DNA of 64,000 nucleotides, taken from positions 14,322,001 through 14,386,000 of the forward strand of contig NC_053183.1 of NCBI RefSeq assembly GCF_905163445.1, in the 5' to 3' direction. The notes below the pieces were generated by a model. It saw only the letters and a program-made list of their open reading frames with translations, had not been told where the DNA came from and searched no databases. This document shows positions 48,606 through 58,591 of this stretch, piece by piece. The position numbers were made by a program, and so were the translations under genes. This stretch comes from Pararge aegeria (lineage: Eukaryota; Arthropoda; Insecta; Lepidoptera; Nymphalidae). Position 1 is the stretch's first letter. Each line of letters begins with the position of its first letter.

Positions 48606-49383
48606 AGTAACAATCATTTCATTTCATCTTCGTGCAGAAATGGGGCACTAAATACTTGTCACACGGTGGTGATAAGGGCATGTAAACCTTAACATAAGGC
48701 TTTCTAAAGACTAGCTTGACTTTTAAGAAACCTTTATTTCTTATAAAGGTAAGATATAGGTAAGAGTTGATGAACAGCAATCCTCTTCTAGAAGAATTCC
48801 CTTAGTGTAGTTTCCCTTAGGTAGTGTTCTTTGTTAATTTGCTTGTTATCATACAAAATAAGAACATATCAATCAGTATTTAAATAATGAAGTAATATTA
48901 AAATTTAAATGAAATCTAGGGAATCCTAGTGTGGAAATCACTGAACACTATTACTTTGAAACAGTTTTAGAACTCACTAGAAGCAGCTTAATACTTAGTA
49001 ATTATTGTGATTATACATTGTAATATGTAATTTTTAAGAGATCAATAAAACTATTATTTTTTTTTTATTTGATTTGTGAGCCTTTTCTTCATACTCTCCG
49101 CAATGTCCCAAGTAATTATTTTTATAATTAATTTTATAATAAACAATTATTTTTATAATAAAATTAATTATATACTAAAACAACAGCTTTAGAAAATCAA
49201 TCATATTCCTATTATTTTATTAAAATTATTTCAAGACCAGCAAGTTTAAAGCTTCAAACAATATAAAAAATTTAATTATTGTATTGAGTTTACTGATGGT
49301 TAAGAATGTAGTTTCAGACCAGAAGTTATATTTAATTAAAGCATGATATATTTAATTAAAGACAAATGTTATGAGAATGTTAC

Positions 49384-49572
49384 CTGATCGGAACAAAAAT
49401 ATCCAAATGCCACCATTCCAAACAGTGAAAGTAGTAAACAGAACAATATCACTTTACGAAGTTTGGATCTTGGCTCCATCTTTTTAATTTCATACACACC
49501 ACTGGGCAGTAAAAGGGCAAAATCACTATCTACTTGCACTGATACACTTTTTTGCATTTCGGTCGGATGCAT
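49384..49572 (-). CDS. Hs6st: Probable Hs6st coding exon 1 (signal anchor)
   Basis: This open frame of 63 codons starts at the ATG at 49572 and ends at a CAG|gtaaca donor in phase 0. It has a hydrophilic N-terminal segment, a basic stretch (residues 35-40, RSKLRK) and one hydrophobic helix at about 41-59, then CSDQ. That is the layout of a type II Golgi signal anchor. Internal Met codons at residues 6 and 32 are alternative starts; Met32 would give the short cytosolic tail more typical of sulfotransferases. The donor phase matches the phase-0 acceptor of the PAPS-binding exon 17 kb downstream. I infer that this is Hs6st exon 1; it could instead be the first exon of another type II membrane protein. 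A cDNA spanning 49384 to 32135 would settle it. Confidence 0.6.
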
Positions 49573-50085
49573 GTCTCATTTTTAAAAATATATCATAGCA
49601 ATTCACTCACAACATCGGTGTATAGCGCTTCGTGCGCATCATTTAAGGAAAATATAAGCAGTCCGGAACAAACTCATGTTATTATTATCGTCTTTCGATT
49701 ATCTGATAGTGATACGAGTTCGATAACATTGTTTTGGTGTCGCGCGAACAGCGTCGTATCAGCATCGACGCCAGTACTATAATGCGAAACATCAGCCCGT
49801 GCCCACATGAGTGTGGGACGAGTGACAGAAAACCGAAGTATAAACATAGTCCGCTTTGGGCACTTTATGTAACACTTCTTCACTGAAACTTCTTAGTTTC
49901 ACATACATAATGAATGCACTGTTAAGTTACATTTACAAATAAAAGCACTGAGTTTTGCAGGCGATTTTAATCAAAATATTTTGTAAATTACACCGTCAAA
50001 CAAATGTACACAATCATAGATTATAGATTCTGATGAATCCTTTGACGTATGTCAATTGGTATGTGTCAGTGTCAGTAGTTTTTTT
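49573..50085 (-). promoter_or_regulatory. Presumed Hs6st 5' UTR and promoter
   Basis: This lies directly upstream of the proposed start codon. It is less AT-rich around 49740-49810. A cluster of TGACG/TGTCA motifs lies at 50041-50077. No TATA box or start site can be fixed by eye. Confidence 0.4.
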
Positions 50086-52327
50086 AAGCTATTGTTACAG
50101 CTCTAGGTTCCAGTTTATTTCAGCTGACTAAGACAAGAAACTAAGACGAACGGCTAATACTATAAATAATAACTTTCCGGTTATTGGCAAACGTTATCGA
50201 TGAGATTATGCAAGAATAAACGTTATTAAGCAGTTACAATTAAGTAGCTAACAAGTTGCTAGGGCCACAACTGGAAGCAGAGTGCACTGACATAATTCAT
50301 GACTAAGTTTCTTTCTTTTGCTCATAATCCGTCCGGGGGTAGCACTATGCATACATTATAATTCTGCAGGGACTAAATTCAAGTTTTAACATATGAATAT
50401 AGGCAGGTAGTTACGGACTGGGACAACAGACCCGAATTCGTTATTCACGTCCCACAGATGGGCATAGGCTTCTTCTCTCATGAGGTATTTAGAGCACAGA
50501 CCACGCTGTTCCAATGCTGGACTTGCTAGGGTAACCGCTCCAAATCTCTGGAAATTTATAGTAATTTTACTAGCCCTTCCGTAATTTATTCAGTAAACCA
50601 TCCTGCTATCTCCAGGAGAGTAGGCCAATGCCGTGCGCCGTAATACTACTTCGGGTAGTGATGAAACCTTGACTAGACAGATGAGCGAGCACAATACATT
50701 AAAGTATAGAGGTGTTCAAAATTTTGTTTTCTTAACCCTTATTCAAATTAATACCGCGACTCATCAGAAGACTGACAGGAAGCTATAGATTTTATTCAGA
50801 AGACGTACAGATTCATCAAAATGATCACTCATGTTTCGTAAGTAATGTAATCTGGCCCATTGTACACTGTTAGATGTTCTTACCTTGGATGGAAAACTAA
50901 TGATACATTGGATAAGGCTGGGATAAAAATAAATCTTAGCAACGTCTACGACAGTTTTAATTCAGTATCAATATTGAACTCAATACAAGTTCACATAATC
51001 GCTTTATAATAAACAAACACTGCGCAGTTACAGAAAATGAACATAAGCTATTTCAAAGTTTTACAATTTGATTGGCTTTTTGCTGTTCAATATTTTATTA
51101 TAAAAATAAAATAATTTATCTCAAGCATTTACTTCTGTTGTAAAAAAAGATTGACAACAATATAAATATTGCATATAAAAAAAATGGTAAAACCATATAA
51201 TGCTTTGAAAACAATAATTACATTTTAATTAACTTTAACACAAATAATATGTAAACATTATTAGGTTGAAGCAGAATTTGACAAATGGCAAAAATTTACA
51301 CTTGAAAAAAAATAAGGTGGGAATTTAAACATTCACAGATAAAGAATATAATGGCAAAACAATCTTTTTCAACCAATTTTCCCTCGTTACTCGCTATTGT
51401 TGCACTTAATAGTAGAAAATATTTTAAGTTTTCCTTTATTAAAATACATATTATGTACAAATGTTTAAAAACACGAACAATCAGTTCATATTAATAAATC
51501 AATGGGATAAAATTAATGTTAACAATGATTTTGCATACGTAATACAAATGGCATTAAGAGTTTACAAGATGATGGGTCACAAATAAAAATAATGTTAAAA
51601 TAAGAGCACTTATCATATGAAATTAAAACAAATGTATATTACGAGAGAATTCCTGTATGAATATAAAACTGTATATAAAATGTCCATGTACAACATCTCA
51701 CGTGATTACATTTTCTCTTGTATTATAAAAGTCATACAAGTATCCGTAGATAAGTATAAACTATTTCCGGCATTCGTAACACTGATCATTAAAGTATTGT
51801 TTGTACACTACACCAAATCAGTGCACTATTTTGATGTTATCGTAATCATCATACTCATTTAATCCACCAGTCCTTAAACAAAAGGATCAACTCCTCTCAC
51901 CACAGAATTTTCTAGTTATAAAATTACTATATATCATTGATTTAGTCCACAAATTTGAAACAAAGTCCACAATTCCACACAACATCATGTGATATGAAAC
52001 CAACACATGACAATTTATGACAATTAATTAATGTTCTGTTCACTAGTCATTATTTAATTAAATGTTCTTCCAGTATAAAATATTATTTAGCACATTTTAA
52101 TTTGTTGAATGTTTCTTTTCCTTAGCGAAAGCACTGTTCAAAACAATTAATAATCTATTTTACATAATAGTTCAAGTTGTTATAGTGATGTCTCATCACT
52201 GGTGGTTCCTCATTCCAGTTTTGTGTATGCTATTTCGCATACACTACTCGCAATGCGGTACCAATTATTTACTAGTTGTCTATGGAGAGAAGCCAGTCCT
52301 CAAATTATTCTCACTCACTAAGTATGA
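50086..52327 (-). other. YTHDF 3' UTR and intergenic DNA
   Basis: The YTHDF stop is at 52328. An AT-rich 3' UTR of unknown length follows, with several candidate AATAAA signals on the minus strand (for example at 51434-51439 and 51094-51099). From about 50.1 to 51.0 kb there is a diverged repeat (GATGGGCATAGGCTTCTTCT at 50458) and no gene. Confidence 0.5.
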
Positions 52328-52369
52328 TCAGTTACGAGGACGTCCACGGCCGCGCGAACCGTCGCGATC
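52328..52369 (-). CDS. Ythdf: YTHDF exon 5 (terminal)
   Basis: 42 nt, acceptor ccctttcag. It encodes DRDGSRGRGRPRN and the TGA at 52330-52328, an RGRGR end after the Arg/Asp tail. Read-through without splicing would end after VRLLFS instead. Confidence 0.85.
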   Translation of the reverse strand, partial: DRDGSRGRGRPRN

Positions 52370-55300
52370 CTGAAAGGGAAAACGACAGTTTAATCGACAT
52401 GCTCTATAAAGAAGGATGAAACATTATGAAAACAATAATCTAACCTTATGGTGGGGCCTATAACCGGTATCCCTGTCACGGTAACCACCATGGTCGCGAT
52501 TGTCTCGCCCGTCACGATCGTCCCTGTGATCGCGCGGGTCGCGTGGGTCGCGCGTGTCTCTAGGGTCTCGATGATCTCGTGCATCCCTATGCTCCCTGTT
52601 ATCGCGACCGTCCCGATGCTCGCGTCCGTCGCGTCCGTCGCGGCCGTCCCGCCCGTCCCGTCCGTCGCGGTGGTCCCGATAATCGCGGTAATTGCGATAC
52701 CCGCGACCTCCCTCTTGTTCTTCGCGGCTGTTGTCCTGTGGGCTGTGCACGGGAACTTTGCGAGAGTCCTCCTCCTCCTGGCGCCGCTCGTAATGTATAA
52801 AATCATCAAATATCGAGGTGGAATGGCAGTAACTATGCATAATACGTAGCACTTGGAGACCCTTGACGTGCGGAACCTCCTGAGTATCGCGAGAGTTTGT
52901 CACCGGTTTGTTCTCATTGTTTTCTAATTTGATATGACGCAGTTGAACGTTAGGAACATCTTTAACATATATCCACCTAACACGAAATTGTCCCTTCCAC
53001 TTGTCTTGCGACCACACACTTGAGTTCGAATTATAATCAACAGCACTGATCATGCGGGCCATACCACAGAAGTGGCCACTACCGTTCACAGAGAAAAAGA
53101 GGTATATCATACCGCCTTCACGTTCGCGATCACGAAACGCAGCGTCGAGGCGTTTATTACCGTGTTCGGTGCTGCACCAGATTTCGTATTTGATGCTACG
53201 ATGGATATCGTCCTCCGAGTACGATTTGATCACGAAGAAGCGGGCGAGCGGGGCGCTGAGATCGAATTCCTTGGGATTATATTCGTTTTTCACGCGCAAC
53301 TCTTCCAGTACTGGATGGGGATTAGCTGGCGTCGGCACGGGCATGACCGCTGGCACGGGCACGGGTTGCGTCGGGAGCGGAGCACGCGGCTGGTGCGGAA
53401 GTGGCACGCGAGGAACGTGCTGCGTCCAAGCTGGCGGCGGCTGGTGTTGCGGCGGCGGGCCGCGCGGTACGGGCGCTGGAGCCGGGACCGGCGCAGATTG
53501 CGGCATCGGCAGCGGAGCCGGCACCGGCGGGGGCTGGTGCGGTGGTGGAGGCGGCGCCGTCACCACAGGGGCGCTCTTGCCAGCATCCCACGTACTGATG
53601 TCCATATTATGTTTCCCCGGCACTATTGGTGGCGGTGGCATTCCTGGTCCCTTCTTCTTGAGCCCCCCGGTCTGCATGGCCGGAGCGGGCTTCGCCGGCT
53701 GGCTAGCTATTGAAGCCCACGTCATCTTTTTGGGTTGCGATCCGCTCGAAACGTCTTTGAGTTCGGGTGTTCTATCTTTGTCGCCCTTATTGTGTTCGCC
53801 GAGCGATAGCGCCTGTACGCCGGTTTCCACTGCCTTAACGCCATCTGGGACGTAGAGCCCATCATTTCTATAATAATCATCGTACTGCTTCGCACGACCT
53901 AATTGACCCCAAGTAGAGTAGTCACCGTTACCGGGAAAATAATTAAATGTTGATGGCTGCCCGAATGCAGCTGTTGAAAATGGTGTTGTAGATGGTCCGA
54001 ATACACCTGGAATGTGATTGAAATGTTATATATAGAAAATATAATGCAAAACCAACTATTAAAAAATAAGGTATTAGTTTGTAAGGTAGTTCGACTGGAA
54101 TATATACTAACTACCGTCCATGCCATAAGAATCGTGAGGATTGTATCCTCCAAGGAAAGTCATTGGGTCTGTTCCATTGGCGGACCATGTTCCATCCCCA
54201 ACTCCAAATGCCTGATAAGGAAGAGCTGTTGTGCCATAATAACCTGAAACAAGAAGAGCATGATATTTATTGAAACGAAAGCAAACTACTATAACAGTTA
54301 CATATCAAAACATGGGTTTATAATCGCCGAGTATGATAATTATGATTTTTATCCCGAAAAAATTATATACTGCAACAGTGAGACTTTCGCACTTGTTTTT
54401 ATTTTTAGGTATATAGTTTACGTGAACAGTACAAGCGAGCAAAGCCACGCGCACGTGTATTTACTGCACAAGTATAACTAAAGATTGCCTGCGACTTCTT
54501 CCGCATACCCTTTGTAATGAATAAAATTTTCCAAAATAATACGGAAAAAAATGCTTTAAGTCATATCTTACTTAACAATATTTCAATATAATATTTATGA
54601 AGTTTTAACTCCTTCGAGATTTTAGGAAAGGCCAATTGAATGTATAATTACTGAACACTTGTCTTTGTCTGCTTCTGGTGTAAGGCCTCCGCAGTGGCTA
54701 GCTAACGGGTTATTCAATTACCATCTCAGATTGCACAGACAGGTTAAATTGCAGTCAAGTGCGATCTTGTAGGACGTGAAGTGAATTAAAAATAAACAAA
54801 TCTTTAAAACGTCAGTACAGCCTCTAAACTAGCGTGACATATGCATTACGCATGTATGTGTAGTAGTCGGCTCAGTCCTTTTCAAACCTAAAATAGCTAG
54901 TCATGCATTTGTTAAGTTTGTAGTGCAAAGTACTGAAGTACTATCCGTTATTCAAAATTCATGCAAAAATATTTACAATCTACAAGTTCATATTTATCAT
55001 GAAACATCATAAACCTATTTGTATAGGAGGGACTAACGGATTCCGCGACCTCTTCCGCGTACTACTTCTGATAAATTTGTACCATAAAACTTTTACGCTA
55101 CCGCCCACCACGTCGCATCAGCCGCCTGTTGATGGACTAGAGTGCGTGATTTTAAAAAGTATAGTATAAACTTATCTTAAGAATTAGGCTTTCAGATTTT
55201 CCAAATCCGACTTTTCTTCCAGAGGTTAAAGCAGGTCAAACAAACAAAAAAAAACTCTGCAGTATCAATACATAGATAAGGCCATTCTTTTTTTGTAACA

Positions 55301-57469
55301 ACTAACAATTGACAACTTTAAGTTCACAACAGGTCATGAGTAAAAGATAAAGTTCAAGGTCGTATTTAAGACTGGAGGTTTGTGTTAGGTTCAAGGCTAA
55401 AGGTCAAGGTCAAGGTCGGTTGTCGGCAGGTGTCCACTATTCTTTTGTACATTGATAGGTTTGAAATGACATTAATAGTTTTAATAGATAATCTTTTAAC
55501 AGAAACACTACGAGTATCACTGTCACTGTCAAAAGATATGTTATTCTTCTACATGTTTTTGTCACCAAAGCTTAATAAACAGCTGGACCAATTTGGATAA
55601 ATTTTTGTGTGAACACTTCAATGGGGTTCCTATCTAGAAAACCATCTGGTTTAAAACACGATTGGACCCAGAAGGTGGCACTGCTGTCATTTTGTGACGA
55701 AAGTGATTAAAATATCATATTTATTATAAAACAGGAATAGGAGGCCCCATAGTGTAGTTTAACAACATGCTATAGGCCTATAGTCCTATTGTAACAAGAG
55801 TATTTATTTGTCCATAATCCACAGCACAGAGGGCACTGCCTGCTTGTTTTTCATTTTATTTTCTTAGTCCCCTATGCCTATTTGAAAGTTGTACTATACA
55901 TGCAACTAATTGGAAACTACGAAAACATGCTACAAATAGTTTGTTTATATAATTGCCAAGATACTAGTTTCCTTTATTCTAATAGTTATAATAAATATAG
56001 CATCAGCATTTTTGCAACACCTCATGAAATGCTTTTGTGTGACCACATTCGGTGTTTTTCTACTCATATCACCCAAATAAGAAGTTTGAATTGACTTCTC
56101 AACACTTATCACATGAAGTGTTGCAATGACATAATGCTAATGGTATATAATACCAAATTCCTCTCGCCTGAAGCTATACAATTTATTGTTTGCACACTAA
56201 GAAATATGTAAAGCTTCTATTCTACAAAACGATAATTAATTTAAAAAGTTATGTACCTACCTGCCGCGCTGTAGGGATCGGCCGCTGACGAAATTGGTGG
56301 TGCATAGGATGGTTGCTGTTGGTGACGCCATGACACCTCCGCCAGCTCGTCCCCGCCACTCTCTAACTGTTGCTCCTTAGGTACATTTGTCACTGAAAAT
56401 TAGTGAAAATACAAGTGATTACTATAACAGTAAGTACAGGCAAATAGCTCAAGCTGAAGGCAACATTTTTTATAGTGCTGCAAATCTTTCTAAAAATTTT
56501 CATTTTTTATTCCACTTTATTGCTAAACTGCATGTTTTTGTAGGTAGTAGTAACTAGCCATGGCTGGAGCCTCCCCCAGAACATATTCAGATCGCATAAT
56601 TTTTTTATAGACCACATCATCATTGTAATTTCTTACAGTTCTTCTGCAGCACCAAGCATTAGCGTTCTATTTTGACTACCAGTACTACTTTTTGACAGTC
56701 TATATCTAATATCTAAGATAAGTTTATCTAAGTACATTTTAGCATTGGCTAAATGCAAATATAAAATTGAATGATAATTACTCAGTACTAATTAAACAAC
56801 ACTAACCATACTTTACTTTTTATAAATATGAATAAGTGTATAATGTTTGCTTGACACCTCACCTACTGCACATAAACATGTAACTAACAAGAATTTTTAT
56901 AGGTCTTAATTTTATGATACAAATGAAATAAAACATAAAGACAAACAAATATTTGTACACAAACATAGAGTGCAAACATGGATTAGTATTGAACTGAACT
57001 ATGAAAATAACTATTTAGAAAAATCATCCAATTACATTATGTAATCAATAAACAATTTACAATAGGTATGTTATTTTAGTATGACAGTGGTTTTTATTAA
57101 ACTACAGCAAGTAGAATTGGATGTAGTTTAAAAATATTGTACCATCATGTATCTATTGAGTATTTATTAGCTTTACTGTTTAGGTACCAGTTTTACTTAT
57201 TGTATTTAAGTACATAACGTCTAACATAATATAACTTCACTTGTGCAAGTTATTTTGCAGAAAGCAACAAAAGTGAAGGGTGTGATATGAATGTTTCTTA
57301 ATAAGTAGGCATTTAAAGAAATAAGAAAGTGAAAATAAGATGACGCTAACGACGCCAAGGCATCACGATAACGGACGCGTGAGCCGACCGGTACGAGGTC
57401 CTTCCTACTCACCAAACACCTGCAACGTCATAAACGCAAGTCTTTACCTTGGTTCCCTTGCCCTTTCAT
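52328..57469 (-). CDS. Ythdf: YTHDF family m6A reader, complete (5 coding exons)
   Basis: This is a cytoplasmic YTH-domain protein that binds N6-methyladenosine in mRNA and affects its translation and decay. Coding exons are 57469-57448, 56392-56261, 54243-54115, 54006-52445 and 52369-52328. All splice sites are GT-AG with consistent phase, giving 1887 nt and 628 residues. It starts MKGQGNQ, like the conserved YTHDF N-terminus, and a TAG lies in frame two codons upstream. Features: Tyr/Gly/Pro-rich low-complexity N-terminus, MTWASIASQPAKPAP (about 189-203), NMDISTWD, a Pro-rich run (about 240-325), and the YTH domain (about 349-500). The aromatic cage tryptophans are at about 371, 426 and 431, all present. 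An Arg/Asp-rich tail runs from about 529 to the end. The tail is the odd part; vertebrate YTHDF proteins stop shortly after the YTH domain. Confidence 0.96.
52445..54006 (-). CDS. Ythdf: YTHDF exon 4 (YTH domain and Arg/Asp tail)
   Basis: 1562 nt, acceptor cattccag, donor CATAAG|gttaga. It encodes the second half of the low-complexity region, the Pro-rich run, the whole YTH domain (KSYSEDDIHRSIKY, WCSTEHGNKRLD, SVNGSGHFCG, VWSQDKWKGQF, TNSRDTQEVP) and most of the Arg/Asp repeats. Long open frames on the opposite strand here are by-products of the GC-rich CGNGAY repeats. Confidence 0.97.
54115..54243 (-). CDS. Ythdf: YTHDF exon 3
   Basis: 129 nt, acceptor gtttcag, donor GACG|gtagtt. It encodes a Gly/Tyr-rich low-complexity part (YYGTTALPYQAFGVGDGTW onward), with the AWS/TWS-type pattern found in YTHDF N-termini. 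Confidence 0.92.
54650..54800 (+). repeat. SINE family C, 3' part, in YTHDF intron
   Basis: GGTGTAAGGCCTCCGC, GGCTAGCTAACGGG and GATTGC...GTCAAGTGCGATCTTGTA resemble the family C body and 3' end. It lies in the intron 54244-56260. Confidence 0.5.
55346..55420. promoter_or_regulatory. Cluster of nuclear-receptor half-sites
   Basis: TTCAAGGTCG, AAAGGTCA and TCAAGGTCAAGGTCGG give at least four AGGTCR half-sites with FTZ-F1/ERR-type 5' extensions (TCAAGGTCA) within 75 bp of YTHDF intron DNA. Function is not shown. Confidence 0.35.
56261..56392 (-). CDS. Ythdf: YTHDF exon 2
   Basis: 132 nt, acceptor attttcag, donor GGCAG|gtaggt. It encodes VTNVPKEQQLESGGDELAEV and then a Gln/Pro/Ser-rich segment. 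Confidence 0.92.
57448..57469 (-). CDS. Ythdf: YTHDF exon 1 (22 nt coding)
   Basis: ATG at 57469, MKGQGNQ plus 1 nt, donor CAAG|gtaaag. TAG CGG precedes the ATG in frame, which fixes the start. The phase matches exon 2 exactly. Confidence 0.88.
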
Positions 57470-58265
57470 CCGCTACACGTCCAAAAAACATGAAACAAGA
57501 AACAAAACTGTATAAGAATCTCACATAATAACCGTACAGTTACACGTAAATAATGCACAACTGAGCGTAAACGCAAAATACCTGATCTGACACGCCTGCT
57601 GACATTGGCCGCGATTCTAGCGTAGTGAACACTTATAAAGTCTTTACTCACGACAATATCAATATTAATCACATGAGTTTTATTACACAGTATCCGGTGT
57701 GTCCGAAAATCACTTAAAAATAATAAAGAACAAGGTAACATACAAAGAATTGCCCAATGTCCGAAAAATTGAACGTAGCAAATAGCAATGGCGATCTGAT
57801 GGCGACAATTTGGTGTTGCCGCATGCCAAATTGTTTCATTCATTATCATAGACGATGAAGGTTTTTAGACATGTTTTAACTCAAGACGTCAATGCCCTTT
57901 GATAAATATTAATTTTTAACCTATGTAGACAATTAAACGTATCTAACGCAAGATTTAATTAAATTAATCTTACATCTTCACCCTATCCAGCGTCCATGAA
58001 TAATTACACATACTTGTTGAATACAATCAGCTGATATTATGATTTATAAGGCCGTTCAACATTCGCGCGAAACCACTAAACTCCCAGTTTCCCTATTTTA
58101 TTCTCCCCGACAAAGAGCGTGAACTTTTGCGATTTTATAACAGATCCTTTTTTAAATTCAAAGTTCAGGTAATTTCTGTAGACTAACAAAGATTCGATAT
58201 CGCAACAGGAAAATAAATGATTAACACATTGTTTTATGACATTTTCAATTTTTATTTATGTACAA
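57470..58265 (-). promoter_or_regulatory. YTHDF upstream region and RNASEH2B 3' end
   Basis: Fewer than 800 bp separate the RNASEH2B stop from the YTHDF start, so the YTHDF promoter and 5' UTR must be mostly here. RNASEH2B has an AATAAA just after its stop (minus strand, about 58256-58251), implying a very short 3' UTR. An E2F-like palindrome TTCGCGCGAA is at 58062-58071. Confidence 0.5.
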
Positions 58266-58591
58266 TCATTTCTTACAAAAAAATGACGAGATAGTTTTAG
58301 TTTTACTAGCAGCTTTTTGTCTAGCCTTTTCTTTTGCAGTTAATGGTTTTTGTTTTTTGACTTCTGTAGTTGAATTATTTAAGCTGAATTTGACTTCCTC
58401 TGAGTCTCCATTCAAACTCAAATCTAGTTTCATTCTTTTATTCACTCCTTCACTGTCTACCTCCGATTGCCTTTTGTTGCCAACATATTCAATTTGATCA
58501 GACTTAAAATCCAATTTCTTTTCAAGTAACTCAATAAAATCCTCTTCAATATAATCAGCTATCATCCCATGGGCATATTTAAGGTAAAATT
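58266..58591 (-). CDS. RNASEH2B: RNASEH2B exon 5 (terminal, PIP-box-like end)
   Basis: 326 nt, acceptor tctatttcag, stop TGA at 58268-58266. It begins EFYLKYAHGMIADYI, continues through a charged linker, and ends ISSFFCKK. Confidence 0.95.

Larger units (their letters stand above)
32136..49383 (-). other. Hs6st intron 1 (about 17.2 kb), repeat-rich
   Basis: This would be the intron between the signal-anchor exon and the PAPS-binding exon, if exon 1 is assigned correctly. The listed repeats fill part of it. I see no gene or clear repeat in 33.7-35.3, 40.6-42.7, 42.8-43.4, 45.9-47.2 and 47.4-48.5 kb. Confidence 0.6.
9520..49572 (-). other. Hs6st: Hs6st gene span (heparan sulfate 6-O-sulfotransferase), partial
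   Basis: This is the visible part of a heparan sulfate 6-O-sulfotransferase gene. The enzyme is a Golgi type II membrane protein that transfers sulfate from PAPS to the 6-O position of glucosamine in heparan sulfate, which tunes FGF and other growth-factor signalling. Three coding exons are visible: 49384-49572, 31899-32135 and 9520-9617. The phases agree (0, then 0, then 2 nt left over), giving about 174 residues of a protein usually near 400-450 residues. The rest, including the 3'-phosphate binding site and the stop, must lie left of position 1. Introns are about 17.2 and 22.3 kb; long introns are also usual in vertebrate HS6ST genes. The second and third exons are secure from sequence. 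The first exon is inferred from its transmembrane anchor, phase and strand. Confidence 0.8.

Noticed and set aside
52448..53855. Long plus-strand open frames (133, 213, 267 codons) opposite YTHDF
   Set aside because: They are antisense shadows of the GC-rich proline and Arg/Asp repeats; composition is Gly/Val/Arg low complexity without domains.
57466..57849. 127-codon minus-strand ORF upstream of YTHDF
   Set aside because: It overlaps the YTHDF first exon and 5' flank in another frame; no conserved motif.
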